The notes beneath the pieces are model-generated. The model was not told where the DNA came from, did no database searches, and saw only the letters and a list, made by a program, of their open reading frames with translations. This document shows positions 46,450 to 57,120 of a DNA stretch of 64,000 nucleotides, one piece after another (the stretch's first letter is position 1; the number at the start of each line of letters is the position of its first letter). This DNA is from Nephrocerus scutellatus. Taxonomy: Eukaryota; Arthropoda; Insecta; Diptera; Pipunculidae. The stretch is from assembly GCA_947095585.1 (NCBI GenBank), contig OX352763.1, positions 14,433,462 through 14,497,461 of the forward strand, read 5' to 3'. The position numbers and the translations under genes were made by a program.

Positions 46450-49254
46450 CTAAATTAAAAGCAGAACATGTTTTAACAATAGCAGTTCACTCCCCAAGTA
46501 TGACTTACTTGTAAATGTTCTCCGTACTCTCTACAACACCTTGTGTCAAATTTAAACTGCGACCTCTGATACCAGACTCCTTGACTGGCGGTGACCACCA
46601 GTTGAATACACGTCCCACAACAGGTACATGTCGTAGTATACCCTCCTGCCAGAGTTTTTCATCGCTCTCACGTTGCAGATCAGCTGTGGCCGCTTCGATG
46701 CCCTACGTTAAATTAAAATAAAATAAATTGTTTACTTGGCAAAGCGTTGCAAACCTTCTTCACGATCTCCGACATTGTATCCAGCACTCTGGAATTTTCC
46801 TGCACACTTTTGCCAACCGAAATGACCAAGTCGAGGAGCTCTTCGACATCCGTCTCTTGGGTGACCATTCCGAAGCGTACACAAATCAATCCGTCAGTAC
46901 CTTCGCCTAATGAAAATGCATTATCGGTCGACTTTAAGGCTTCCACTAAGTCTATGTTCAACTTGTTGAGTTCGGTTTTGGCTTGATCAGTGAGGAGAGT
47001 TTCCCAACCTTCGGGAACAAAACGTACACCGCCCATGCCAGCCCATTCGGGAAGTTGTACCAGACGTAGTACATCGCTCTTCTCCACTAAACGAATAAAT
47101 GTCGCCTTGTGCTTGATTGTTGCTCGCAAAATGTCCACATGCGATTCAAGACCCTGACCGAAGTTTTCTAGATTTTCAACGGTTGGCGGTTGTTCTCCAA
47201 GACCGAGTTCCAATGGGCAATACCGAATACACGTACCATGCAGTTGATGCTCGATGATTTCAAAATCGAACTACATTAAATAAACGGAAAAACACTTCCA
47301 GATAAGAACATATGATCATAAAATGGTAAATCATACATTTGGACAGTCCCTTTGCATTATCTGGCCCAGCCACGAATTCAAGCGATCATAATACGAAGCG
47401 TTCGTTACTTTTTCCACCGTTTTATTATTGAGAATTCCATCCCTATCAGTGGCACTGCCCGTTGACAAATTCAGAAGTTCTTTTTCTTGAATTGACGAAA
47501 TTTCAGTGCTACCATCGAACTGGAAAACTACCACTGGAGCGGCTGTCTCAAACAGCACCTAAAAAACATAAAAAAAAAACTTAAGTGAAATCTACTGTTG
47601 ATGATTCTAGGCTATGACCTACGTTTGCGTCAAGTGGTTTGTTTATTACATCCGAAAGGCATGTTCCCGACTGAGCACCTGGGGCACGACTCTAGAAATG
47701 CATAATACGAAATATATTGGAAACTTTAATTTCTATAATATAATACTTACCACAACTCGTATGCCCTCACACTTAGAGGTTTGCTCGAAGAGAATACTGC
47801 ACGTTTGGAATGCGACATTTATTCGTTCAGCAATTGTCTCACTTCCCAACGCCTGAAGGCTAGTCCACAACGATAAAGAGTTTAAACGACGCGATAGAAT
47901 AGGATCTGATTCGAATGCAGTGAGTGCAGAGTTTTGCAATTGACGATGAAGGAGCTGTTAAGCGGGATGTGTCAATTGACTTTCAATTTAATTATTCTTG
48001 GGTATTTACTTACAACAATTGGTAAACTGGGAACACCCAACCAACTGCCTAGGTTCAAAACAATAGAATCGACAATGGAGCTTATCTGCAATGGAAACAC
48101 AAAGGTAAAAAGAAAAAATTACATCTGTCCGTTTAAGTAGTTATCTATTCCTTACAGCACCAGGTCCTTGTGTGCAAACTAAAGCTGCAAGACCGTGACC
48201 CGTGGCGTGCAGCCAAATATTATTTGTCCGACAGATATCGCGCATCCGCATTATGTTGTCAACGTATCCACACAATGATGCACCAATGTCAGCGATGACA
48301 AGCAGCGGCGTACGATTTGCATTCAAATCAACTTGTACCTGCTTTTGCAAAAGCGACAGATCCATTGTTCCGAATGTGTTGTTCGATGGAATCAGGCGAA
48401 TTGCCTCAAGTGGAATTCCCAGTTGTCTGCATGCATACTGAAGTCGTAGCGGGGTTGTGTTTTCAGAGATATAAAAGCACGGATTAGCCAAAGCTGGTAT
48501 GCCACCTTCCAAGTAGCCTGGGCAACGCGAGACTATTGCCAGGCGCACCGTACGTAAGATAGCATCGGCATTGTCCGTGTGAAAGCTTGTAGCAGGCTCG
48601 ATAAAACGAAACAAAGCTCCCAACCATCGTGTAGTGTCGCCAGCAATATGACCTGTGACTCGAAGCAAATGTTGCCGGTCAAGGTGGCTCATATATGCCA
48701 CAATACTGTGTGAGATGAGAGCCAAGTGTGAAACATCATCAAGCGCTGGCAGTGGAAATTCAGGATCGTCCTCAGAGTCCGAGTAGGCGATAAGGCTTTC
48801 AAGGGATTTTAGAATTTCCGAGGGTGACTTACGATCGCCTTGAAGTAAGCTCAATAAAGATGCAGGGGTTACTGAGGAAGATGCTCCCTTGGTGACCGTT
48901 CTTACAGCTGATCCGGGTGAATCTGGTGCAACGATACTGCCCGATCCGACACTTATTTCTTCTGCAGTTGGTGCATTAGATAATGATTGGTCATCGGTTA
49001 TGGGAATCGCTTTAACATTTTCCAATCGCTGCAGCACTTGCGATGTCTTTAGTTCCAATTCTGCCAGACCCGAGCGAATCTAAATAAAAAAAATTAAGGA
49101 GAGGCAGTGCTTTAAGAATTAGAAGAAAAGCGTAATCGTCTAAAGTAAAAAAAACACTTCTTTTACGACGTACACTTGACGCAGCAATTTCAGCCACTTT
49201 TCCTTCCTTTTTGTCATCGATTACGTTTGTTCCTTCATCACCATCTCCGGACAT
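46101..49254 (-). CDS. PDXDC1: PDXDC1-like pyridoxal-dependent decarboxylase domain protein, complete
   Basis: Eight coding exons: 49254-49174, 49079-48156, 48085-48014, 47954-47751, 47558-47337, 47270-46755, 46702-46509, 46449-46101. All have GT..AG junctions in phase, giving 853 residues (human PDXDC1 is about 790). Family features are ELKTSQVLQRLE near the start, the HLDRQHLLRVTGHIAGDT block, the PLP-fold core (YLEGGIPALANPCFYISE, TPLLVIADIGASLCGYVDNI, IWLHATGHGLAALV), GVRFVPEGWETLLT, and the C-terminal GIRGRSLNLTQGVVESTENI. The equivalent Drosophila gene is CG1486, as I recall. The family's reaction is unknown. The position that holds the PLP-binding lysine in group II decarboxylases appears substituted (see findings). 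The last exon is a Thr/Pro/Ala-rich, probably disordered tail. Confidence 0.93.
46509..46702 (-). CDS. PDXDC1: PDXDC1 coding exon 7
   Basis: From GIEAATADLQRESDEKLWQE to ESTENIY, ending in a split Lys codon at donor GTAAGTC. It is the most conserved C-terminal block. Confidence 0.92.
46755..47270 (-). CDS. PDXDC1: PDXDC1 coding exon 6
   Basis: 172 codons from FDFEIIEHQLHGTCIRYCP to MSEIVKK, acceptor TTAATGTAG and donor GTTTGC. Confidence 0.92.
47337..47558 (-). CDS. PDXDC1: PDXDC1 coding exon 5
   Basis: 74 codons from VLFETAAPVVVFQFDG to MQRDCPN, acceptor TTTTTTAG and donor GTATGA. Confidence 0.9.
47751..47954 (-). CDS. PDXDC1: PDXDC1 coding exon 4
   Basis: 68 codons from LLHRQLQNSALTAFESDPIL to CEGIRVV, acceptor TTAACAG and donor GTAAGT. 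Confidence 0.9.
48014..48085 (-). CDS. PDXDC1: PDXDC1 coding exon 3
   Basis: 24 codons, ISSIVDSIVLNLGSWLGVPS plus four more residues, between TTGCAG and GTAAGT. It covers the site where the PLP lysine would be expected. Confidence 0.88.
48156..49079 (-). CDS. PDXDC1: PDXDC1 coding exon 2
   Basis: 308 codons, phase 0 at both ends, acceptor TTTATTTAG and donor GTAAGG. It carries the N-terminal helix, a Ser-rich linker and most of the large PLP-fold domain. Confidence 0.93.
49174..49254 (-). CDS. PDXDC1: PDXDC1 coding exon 1
   Basis: ATG at 49254; acidic N-terminus; donor GTACGT at 49173, phase 0. The start is chosen because no in-frame upstream ATG precedes it near a splice site, but the N-terminus is not conserved. 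Confidence 0.75.
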
Positions 49255-51760
49255 TTTCGGTTAATTCTTAGGCCGCCTATGAAGATGCTCGTGATTTAAA
49301 TAAAACAAGGACAAAGCTTAGATCTCAAATTTGTTTCCTTACCGTCGCACAAAGTTAAGAGACTATTGATTCCTTGTTTGTTTAATCTTTTTCGGCTAAC
49401 TTGACCTAAAGAAAAAAAAACTCTTTTTCATCAAACTGCACTTTAGCTGTCGTTTGACGTGTTTAATTTTGTTGTGTTGTCAATTTTTTTGACGTTTAAA
49501 GTCAAGGTTGTCAAAAATGTACTGATAATCAGGGGTGCTCAACATTCACAATTTGTTAGTTATTTTAGAAGTATGTTTATCCCGTAATTTTTAATTAATT
49601 TTTGTTTGCATTGCACGATATGTATTTTAAGTATTTGTATTCGATAAGTCTAATACTGGATATAATTTCATACGTAATGAGGTTTTCATTTGAAAGATAA
49701 AATTATCGTTATTACAAAACTATTGCACTAAACATCACAAACTAAAATAGTTTCGTTCGTATTATTTTAAAAATTGCACTGATTGTAGTTTCGGTCTACA
49801 ATTTTTTACACGTTTTTTTCGGTCGAGTGTACTGCAATTTTGACTTTGATTTGTATTAATCTTGCATTAAATTTTGTAATTATATCCGAAAAAATCATAT
49901 TTGATAAAAAACTCTTATTTCCAACTAAAACATAACCCGTTTTGTCGTTTAAAATTATGCATAGAAAAGAAATTAAATATTTTAATAATTGTTATTTCTA
50001 AATAAAAAAAATATATCTCGAAATGTATTTTAAAAGATATAGGAATAATTGTTAGTTCTCTACTACTGCCCGCATATTCCGAACTTTGAAACAGTTTATA
50101 ATTTTTGTACTAAGCTAAAAAGGCCTATTTCCAACTTCAAATTATTGAAAAACGTGATGTAAAAAGTTCCCATCTACCATGCCTAGTGCGCTTCTTAGAC
50201 AGAAAAGTCTTATATGCCACTTACTATGATAAAAAGGCTTATAGCGATTTTGATTTGCTGGGTACAGTGAAAGTTAGGTGTCCCATTTCTACAGCGTTCT
50301 CTGGTTTTTGTCGAGAACGCTGTCGAAATGGGACACGAAACCTTCCTTTACTCAGCAAATCGAAAGCGCTGTTAGTAAATATGAATTTTTTGGATTATAC
50401 TCAACGCTGGTGAAATATTATTCACCAATTTAGTGGTTCCAAATTTTTAGCATAGACATAAACCATACTTTAAAATAAAATTGAGAAATATTTCGTTGTT
50501 AACATGTAGATAATGTAGTGTTATCTACCAATTTGATATAAAGAATTTTATTTAATTTAATTAAATAGCTTTAATAAAAACACTATTTTTATAATTTAAT
50601 ATTTTATTAGCGGAAAATTATTTTGACGTTACGTTTAGACTAAGGTAGACTAAGGCTTGGCTAAAAATGGATACGGAACCACATTACTCGGTTTTCGTTG
50701 TCATGATATGCAGTACAGTATTGTTAGATAATATAAACCAATTTTTATATGTTATGGAAACAAATAAGTAAACAAATAAAATTTTACAAATGAATTTACA
50801 TTAAACTATTGACATAAATATGAATTCTTAAATTGAAGAAATATGGTCTATATGATTAAAACGTATAGTACATAAGAAAATATGTGTTCGCCACAAGAAA
50901 AATATTTAAAATTTATTAAAAAACTAGGGGTTGTTTTTTTAGCATAACGGCCTGAAACCACACTCATTTATATACAAAATATAAGGAAAACGACTGTGTA
51001 TCCGGTTGGTTTTTATAGCACGGTTTTAGGTTTTGGTATCCGAATATATAAAGTAAAACAAAGGCGTTGTATTATTTGGTGTTTGTAGCATAGTCTTAAG
51101 ATGTTGTTTTCGGTTGATGTAAATGATAGAACATACAAGTACATAATCGTATTTGCAAAGACACAATGGAACACAGCAATACAAGCATAAGAAATAATAT
51201 TTTATTTAATTGCACAGGGCCCAAGCTGTTTGATATAACTACCAAATAGAATTTTGTAAAGTTATGTTTTTTGAGAGAGTAAATGGAAAGGGTGAGCCAA
51301 AATTAAAAAAGTTGTCTGAAAAACATGAAAAATGATAAAAGTACGTATACAGAGAATTAATCTTAGCTGAACTTCAAGTATCTGCTTTAAATCTTTTCAT
51401 TAGTACATTAGTAGCTACTACCAAGATCTTTGCGGTACAAATAAATCAAATCTCTTATTTAAATAAAATAAAAAAAACCTACTTTTGCGCTTTTTATAAA
51501 TAGTGAAAAACTAAAAGTCGCATTCCTTTTATTATCTACTTACAAATAAATTGTAGAATTTTGGATGGACTAAAGGAATAGAGCAAGTGACAAAGTAGCA
51601 AATCAAAATGTGTTATAGACATACACTGTTCAAATAAAACTAGTAGGTATTAATAAGTTTAAATCGCGAATCTAAATATTCCGTTGTAATAAATTTTCAA
51701 GAAAACCAATTTCATTTTTGATGAAGTACAGGAAGAATGTTTTAAATGTATTTTATTTTC
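49255..51760. other. PDXDC1 upstream region and AT-rich intergenic
   Basis: The first few hundred bases above 49254 should hold the PDXDC1 5' UTR and promoter. Beyond that the only structure I see is the hairpin at 50243-50370. Confidence 0.5.
50243..50370. repeat. Long hairpin, 59-bp arms, 11-nt loop
   Basis: Arm 1 (50243-50301) pairs with arm 2 (50313-50370). The inner 24 bp (GTGTCCCATTTC.. paired with ..GAAATGGGACAC) has one mismatch. The outer ~34 bp is imperfect, with matching GATTTGCTG / CAGCAAATC and AGCG / CGCT ends. Pairing may extend weakly beyond. It could be a foldback MITE or a hairpin-RNA locus. Confidence 0.85.
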
Positions 51761-51775
51761 CAAGATTTTGTATTA

Positions 51776-52067
51776 TAATAATAATATTTTGGCGCGATAC
51801 GACCATTGCGGTCGAGGTCCTATCTTCTCGCGACCATTTGTGTTGTGTATGTATATTTTTCACACAAATGAAAGGGAAAAAATAAAGGCCGTATCTGAAC
51901 GGTGAATTTAGAAGCTTTCCGTAACAAGTTATTACTCACGGACGTTTGTCAGACACTAGCGAAATGTGGGGACCATGCGTGAATAATACTTTTGGTGTTA
52001 CTGGGATTTGAACCACGAGCCTTCTGCTTAGAAGTCCATGCACTTATCCACTGAGCCACGGCCCCCA
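51776..52067 (-). mobile_element. Intact tRNA-derived SINE (family S) with target duplications
   Basis: Flanked by perfect 15-bp repeats CAAGATTTTGTATTA at 51761-51775 and 52068-52082. On the minus strand it opens with a tRNA-like head holding an A box (TGGCTCAGTGG, 52058-52048) and a B box (GGTTCAAATCC, 52014-52004). About 200 bp of family-specific body follow, then an ATT-rich tail at 51776-51785. The head, including GGACTTCTAA at the anticodon position, is most like tRNA-Arg(TCT). At 292 bp it is full length and appears the youngest copy. Confidence 0.93.
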
Positions 52068-52082
52068 CAAGATTTTGTATTA

Positions 52083-53600
52083 GGTTGTAAAATTTTAACT
52101 AAATTTAAACCTAGTTACATAGAAATGCATGAGCGTTCAAATCTAGATTCATGAAAACATAGTTAAAGTTATATAAAATATGTATCTTAAAATAATAAAG
52201 CGAAAAACACATGCCCAGAGAAAGTGCGTATAATTTGATTTTGCTTTAATGTCAACAGCAGTGTAACTCGTTGTTTCCACCTGAAATACCTATAATGCTA
52301 CAATAAAATAATTTGCTTGTTGAGTAAAATTATGGAGTTATCGCTGAAATGCGTTCGTGGCAAAAATTAAAGAATAAACTTAGAGCACCTGTTATAGTAT
52401 AAGAGAAAACATGTGTTTTGTTGCATCTGATATGTGTTCTAAATATCTCACAGGGTCTCGCTCTTTGCACTACCACCAGTTAGCGCGTAGTAATAAATTA
52501 AAGAGCAAAATCCATATAAAATTTTTCTGTTTCCCACAACCACATCTTACGTTTCTCGCTCTTTGCGGCTGCTTATTTTTTGTACACTGTATTCACATTC
52601 CAAAAACACAGACACGTTTGGGATTGGCTTACAGCATTAGTATGCGTAGAGTTGGGCTTTCTATAGAGAAGGTTTTGGTCACATCCCACAAACACAGACA
52701 CGTTTGGGATTGTTTCACTGCATTAGTATGCAGTATGGTTTTGATCACAGCTAACAATTATAACGCCCACTAATACATATGTTCTAAATTTTCTCTGCCT
52801 CCGTCTCGGTGTTTCCAGTGAAACCCTTCTCCACAATTTGAAATTTCGATTGATTGTGCTGACCTTGAAAATCGCTTAAAATAATCCTAAGAAATTTTTC
52901 CTTCAATTCGGCTCAGATTTATTGTAGCAAAATTTGATGCCCGTATACGTGTCTATGCAAACAACAAATAATTACTTAAATAAGTTTATCAATCATCGTA
53001 GAATTCTTAGAACTTTTGATGAGATTTTATTTACTTGTACGCAATGCATTGAGAAAATCGCCACAATTTTTCATTATATTATTTAATAAAAATCGTAGCA
53101 ACGACGCACAGGTGGTGTTACTATGTCTGCTTGAAAAACAACCTGATTTTCTTTTTCTTATATAATTGGAAAATTGTCCTTGATTGGTCTAGGAATATAC
53201 TATTTTCTATTTCAAATTGGTTTTGTATCTTCTTTCAACTTCTAGTCATATTTGAATCTCTCCTATAATTGCTTGGTTTCATTGTTGCCAAGCTAAAACA
53301 ATACTTGCTCGTGTACATGGTAACAGGAACGCAACTTTTAAGTTACTGCTACTAGATGGCTATCGTTTATATGCTTATAATGAGAACGCAAATAATTTTT
53401 TGGGTGGGAGTATGACGCACTTTTCTCATGAAAATAATTTCTTTGCTTTGACGGATTTTAATTGGAAAATTTGCAACATGTCATTTTTACACTTTTGGGC
53501 ACACGTTTTTAGAAACTCCTATAAAAAATGGTCATCATCGGTGTGATCAGCAGCATGTCAACCTAAACCTATCCCCATTTAATTAATTATGAGCAACGCA
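52083..53600. other. Intergenic with local repeats
   Basis: The repeat cluster at 52448-52755 is listed separately; nothing else is recognised. Confidence 0.5.
52448..52755. repeat. Imperfect direct repeats
   Basis: CTCGCTCTTTGC recurs at about 52456 and 52555, and AAACACAGACACGTTTGGGA (with TTGG/TTGT following) at about 52603 and 52689. Each of the latter is followed by CAGCATTAGTATGC or TGCATTAGTATGC and then GGTTTTG(G/A)TCACA. It looks like a ~90-bp unit duplicated in tandem. Confidence 0.8.
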
Positions 53601-53619
53601 AAACTGCTTGCTGTGTACG

Positions 53620-53735
53620 ACTGCGTCTTGCCAGTTGCTAGTTACGAGCTGGTAGTTAGGAGTTGCCAGTGATGAGTTTAAATGTAGTTAGGAGTTACTA
53701 GTTAGGAGTTGCTAGTTACAAGTTGCTTGTTGCTT
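53620..53735. repeat. GTTGCTAGTTA-type tandem array
   Basis: Repeated units of the form AGTTGCTAGTTAC / AGTTAGGAGTT, seven or more degenerate copies. Confidence 0.8.
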
Positions 53736-53744
53736 TGGTGTACG

Positions 53745-54340
53745 TTTTTTTAAAAAACTTTTATTTAACTTGACATTGTCTGTCTGTCGGTTTTATTGAC
53801 TTTTTTGATCTTCAACACGTCCTAGAGAGTTGAGTTGTAAGTACGAGTAGCTTAGTCTCATAGTGCGTTTCTGAGATACTACATTGAACTGGTTTTGCGA
53901 GATGCGTGTGGCGTGGATGCGTGGAAAATAGGAACATCTCAGTGTAATCCGCAATTTCTGAGATCCCGCGTATGGCACGTTTCACATATCGCGTGATGCG
54001 CGTATTATTCGTGGAAAGTTAGTTAATATTTGAAATAGCCCCGCATCGCGTCGACTTCTTTTAGGTTCTTTTTAATCACCTTTCAGATGATCTAGAGAGC
54101 TCAAATGTTGTGAGCAACTCAGTGTCGTAGGCAAAAATTAAAAAATTTCTTGTAAATTCTCTAATCGAAGATACATGTGTATACAATTTGAAGAAAATCG
54201 GGTACATTTTTGTTTAAATTTTTATGGGTGCCCGCCGACCCCGGAGCCCGATCACTACCAAATTTTTACAAAAAGTGTTTTCTATCGGAGATACACATGC
54301 GTATAAAACTTGAAGAAAATCGGGTTCCTGTGAGGTTTAA
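53745..54340. repeat. Possible transposon-derived block with direct repeats
   Basis: TGTCTGTCTGTCGG near 53777, and two diverged direct repeats of TCG(A/G)AGATACA..GTATA..TTGAAGAAAATCGGGT at about 54165 and 54284. Class unknown. Confidence 0.4.
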
Positions 54341-54344
54341 TATC

Positions 54345-54540
54345 TCAGCGTCAAGTACCTCAGTTTTCCAGGCGGAACTTCATGCCATTGAGATCTGCGC
54401 CAGAATTAACATTAGTAAAGGAATAAAGGACGCTATATTATATATATTTCTAGATAGCCAGGCAGCACTTAAAGCGCTGTCGTTGAACTTAATGGACTCG
54501 TTATCAGTTCGGGTACGTGTATGGTGCACGAGTAGATGAG
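54345..54540 (+). mobile_element. LOA/I-like LINE (family L) RNase H fragment
   Basis: Encodes SSTSVFQAELHAIEICARIN, then LDSQAALKALSLNLMDS, the start of a retroelement RNase H including the active-site Glu and second Asp (AELHAIE, LDSQAA). Confidence 0.8.
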
Positions 54541-54699
54541 CCTGAGAAATGAACCTGGAGTAGGGTTCTGATTGTATCTTCAGGGTCCGATGTGTAGGTA
54601 CCATCGGACTTTTTAAATAAACCTAAACTTTAACTTAAACTTTATGGATTCGTGCAGCTACTGGCATTTCGACAATGTATTCGCAGTATTTCCTCCATG

Positions 54700-55130
54700 T
54701 GGCACGTTTGGATCGTTTTAATTCAGAGTTTTACTCTGTAAGGGCGAACCTATATTCGTCCCAACTGGTCGGTCCACCAGGGAATTTTGCATTTAAACAA
54801 GATGGTTTTAGGGACACAGCTGTCTTGATTGGAAGAGAGCAACACATCACTAAGTTGTTACGGTGCCTCTCCTGTGTACTTAATAGATGTGACAAGCATA
54901 TCTACTTTAGAGAGGACAAGTCACCGATATAGCTTCCAGTTCGTGGACTTTGGATCATATCTAGAAAAAGCATGTACCAGTTTGCCAGGAAAGTCAAACT
55001 TGATCTAACAGCAAGGCTTCGTAGGACATATGCCAGTTTTCAACAAAGTCGGAGGTAAATGGACTGGCGAGAGTGAGGTTAAGTACCTCTTCTTGAATCG
55101 CATTTATAAAGCTAGGTTTGAATCCTTTAT
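54700..55130 (-). mobile_element. LOA/I-like LINE (family L) endonuclease-RT linker fragment
   Basis: Closely matches 43441-43765 over ~325 bp (GGTTTTAGGGACACAGCTGT, GATGTGACAAGCATATCTAC, GTAAATGGACTGGCGAGAGT). Its coding direction is minus, opposite to the adjoining RNase H fragment. Confidence 0.8.
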
Positions 55131-56385
55131 TGAATACATCTACATTAATACTAATCGTTTTTTATTAACATATACATACAGTAAACGTCAAAACACCACC
55201 CACCTATGGGTATTCCTTTTCTATTTCAAATCGTTAGTCGTTACATTCGACGCTGAACTCTATCGTACCGCTGCCCAAATAACTGATTTACTTTCTATTT
55301 TCGCAACACGAACTTTCAATTATTATTCCTTTCCTTTTCTGTATTTTTCTTCTTTAATGTGAATTCGGGACATTCGAGCTGTGTGATGTGATACAAAGTA
55401 TGCAACTAAAGTCGTTTATCTAGTTCGAGATATCATCGTGTGTATGATCAATCTTGTTTACGTATCGAAGAAAGTGTGCTTGGCTGGTTTATCTATATCA
55501 TATATCAAATAGGATCAAGGTCAATGTGTGGCGCTTGCCGATAGAACGCACAAAGGACATTGGAAACTAGAACAGCATCCAAACATCAAAGGTGAATGTG
55601 GCGGTGGGATGTGAATGGATATTGCCCTTCAACCAAAGTAATTTATAACAAAAAGTTGAAAGTAAATTAGGACAGGCGGGAAGTAGACGTCCCTGTGTCC
55701 TTGCAGACAAAAGAACGCATCTACACAACGAAGCGCACAAAGTCTTTAGTCTTTAGTTAAAGAAATCCGGATGCACTTCATGTTTCATGTTTCAGTGGTG
55801 GGCGCCGTTGGCTGTTCAATGAATTATAAGTCTCCAACGGTGTATTGGAGTTTAGTGGGTCTTCAAGGGATACAGAAGAAACGAACAGGGAAACTAGTGC
55901 GACAGTCTATGCAGTGTCTGGGAGGAAATAATACGTAGTTACTATGGTAAATGGATTGTAGTTCACCATTGAGGTCTTCATCGAAGCGAAAACAAAATCG
56001 TTCGATGCCAAAATGGTGACGATACTTATGGCGTATGTCACAGCACCGTACCCGCACAAACCGATCCGACACGGATTTCCGTATATTTACTTGGAAGGAT
56101 AACAAAAGTGCGCAAGTAGTTTTGCAGTAAGGAGGTTAAGCAGCAGCAAGGACAAGTATTTTGAGTTTTTGTTTTTCAATTCTATATGTTGGTAAAAAGA
56201 CGACAATGTCTAATGCGATTTGCACATAATGCTATCCATAACTCCAGTGTTATTATCCTTGGAATGGTTGGCAAGAATATTTTGTTGGTAAACAAAAAAA
56301 AAAAAATTTCAATTGAAGTTGCTACAGAATGTTAACATTTGAGATTAGCAATCCAATAGAGATTAGAAATCCAATTTGCAATTTG
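55131..56385. other. Intergenic, unrecognised
   Basis: Two ORFs of ~80-110 codons (55030-55362 plus, 55863-56105 minus) have no clear family; no repeat seen. Confidence 0.45.
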
Positions 56386-56389
56386 TTTT

Positions 56390-57120
56390 GCTCTCATTTA
56401 TATGCAGCCCCAGATTTCGTGCCGCCTGCTTGATCTAGATGAAAGCTTCCTGTACAGCTCTTGGGTTTCTACCAACGATGTCAATATCGACTGCGTAAGC
56501 CAGTATCTGAATAGACTTATAGAGGATTGTTACTTTCGCCGTTACGTCAGAGTCTCGGATCACTTTCTCCAACGCCAGGTTGAAGAGGACGTATGCCAGT
56601 CCATCCCCTTGCCGGAGCCCGTTGTAGATGTTGAATGGGCTTGTTAGTGATTCGTATATTTTTACTTGGCTTATAATATTGGTCATGGTCAACCTTTATA
56701 GTCTTGTCAGTTTATTTGGGATAGCGAATTCTTTCATGGCTTTGTAAAATTCTACTCTGGCTATGCTATAATAGGCGGCCTTAAAGTCTATGAAAACATG
56801 GTGTAGTGAGTTTTGAAACTCTAGACATTTTTCGATCACCTGCCTAAGGGTGTAAAACTGATACGTTGTTGATTTGCCTGGGATGAAGCCACACTGGTAT
56901 GGACCAATCATGACTTTAGCGTATGGGGCTATCCTGTCTTGAAGGATAGAGGGGAAAATCTTATACGCGGTACTCAACAATGTTATACCACGATAATTGC
57001 TGCAGGTTGTGAAAACTCCTTTCTAATGTATAGGGCACATGATGCCTCTTCGCCAGTCTTCTGGTATCGCTTCTTACTCCCGTGCTTGCACTACTAGTTC
57101 ATGAATTCCTTGGTGTATTT
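56390..57120 (-). mobile_element. RTE-like LINE (family A), RT core
   Basis: Minus strand: IPEDWRRGIMCPIH (about 57075-57030), CSNYRG..LLSTAYKI (about 57005-56960), YQCGFIPGKSTTYQFYTLRQ (about 56905-56845), IDFKAAYYSI (about 56790-56760), LRQGDGLAYVLFNLAL (about 56625-56575), ILAYAVDIDIVG (YADD lost, about 56510-56475). Closely related to 4880-5440. Confidence 0.85.

Noticed and set aside
52004..52067. A genuine tRNA-Arg gene
   Set aside because: A and B boxes are present, but the 5' and 3' acceptor ends do not pair, and the sequence continues into a repeated SINE body with target duplications.
55560..56110. Weak resemblance to a piggyBac transposase (a FTWKDNKS segment in one plus-strand frame)
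   Set aside because: A single short match, with the other expected blocks missing or out of order.
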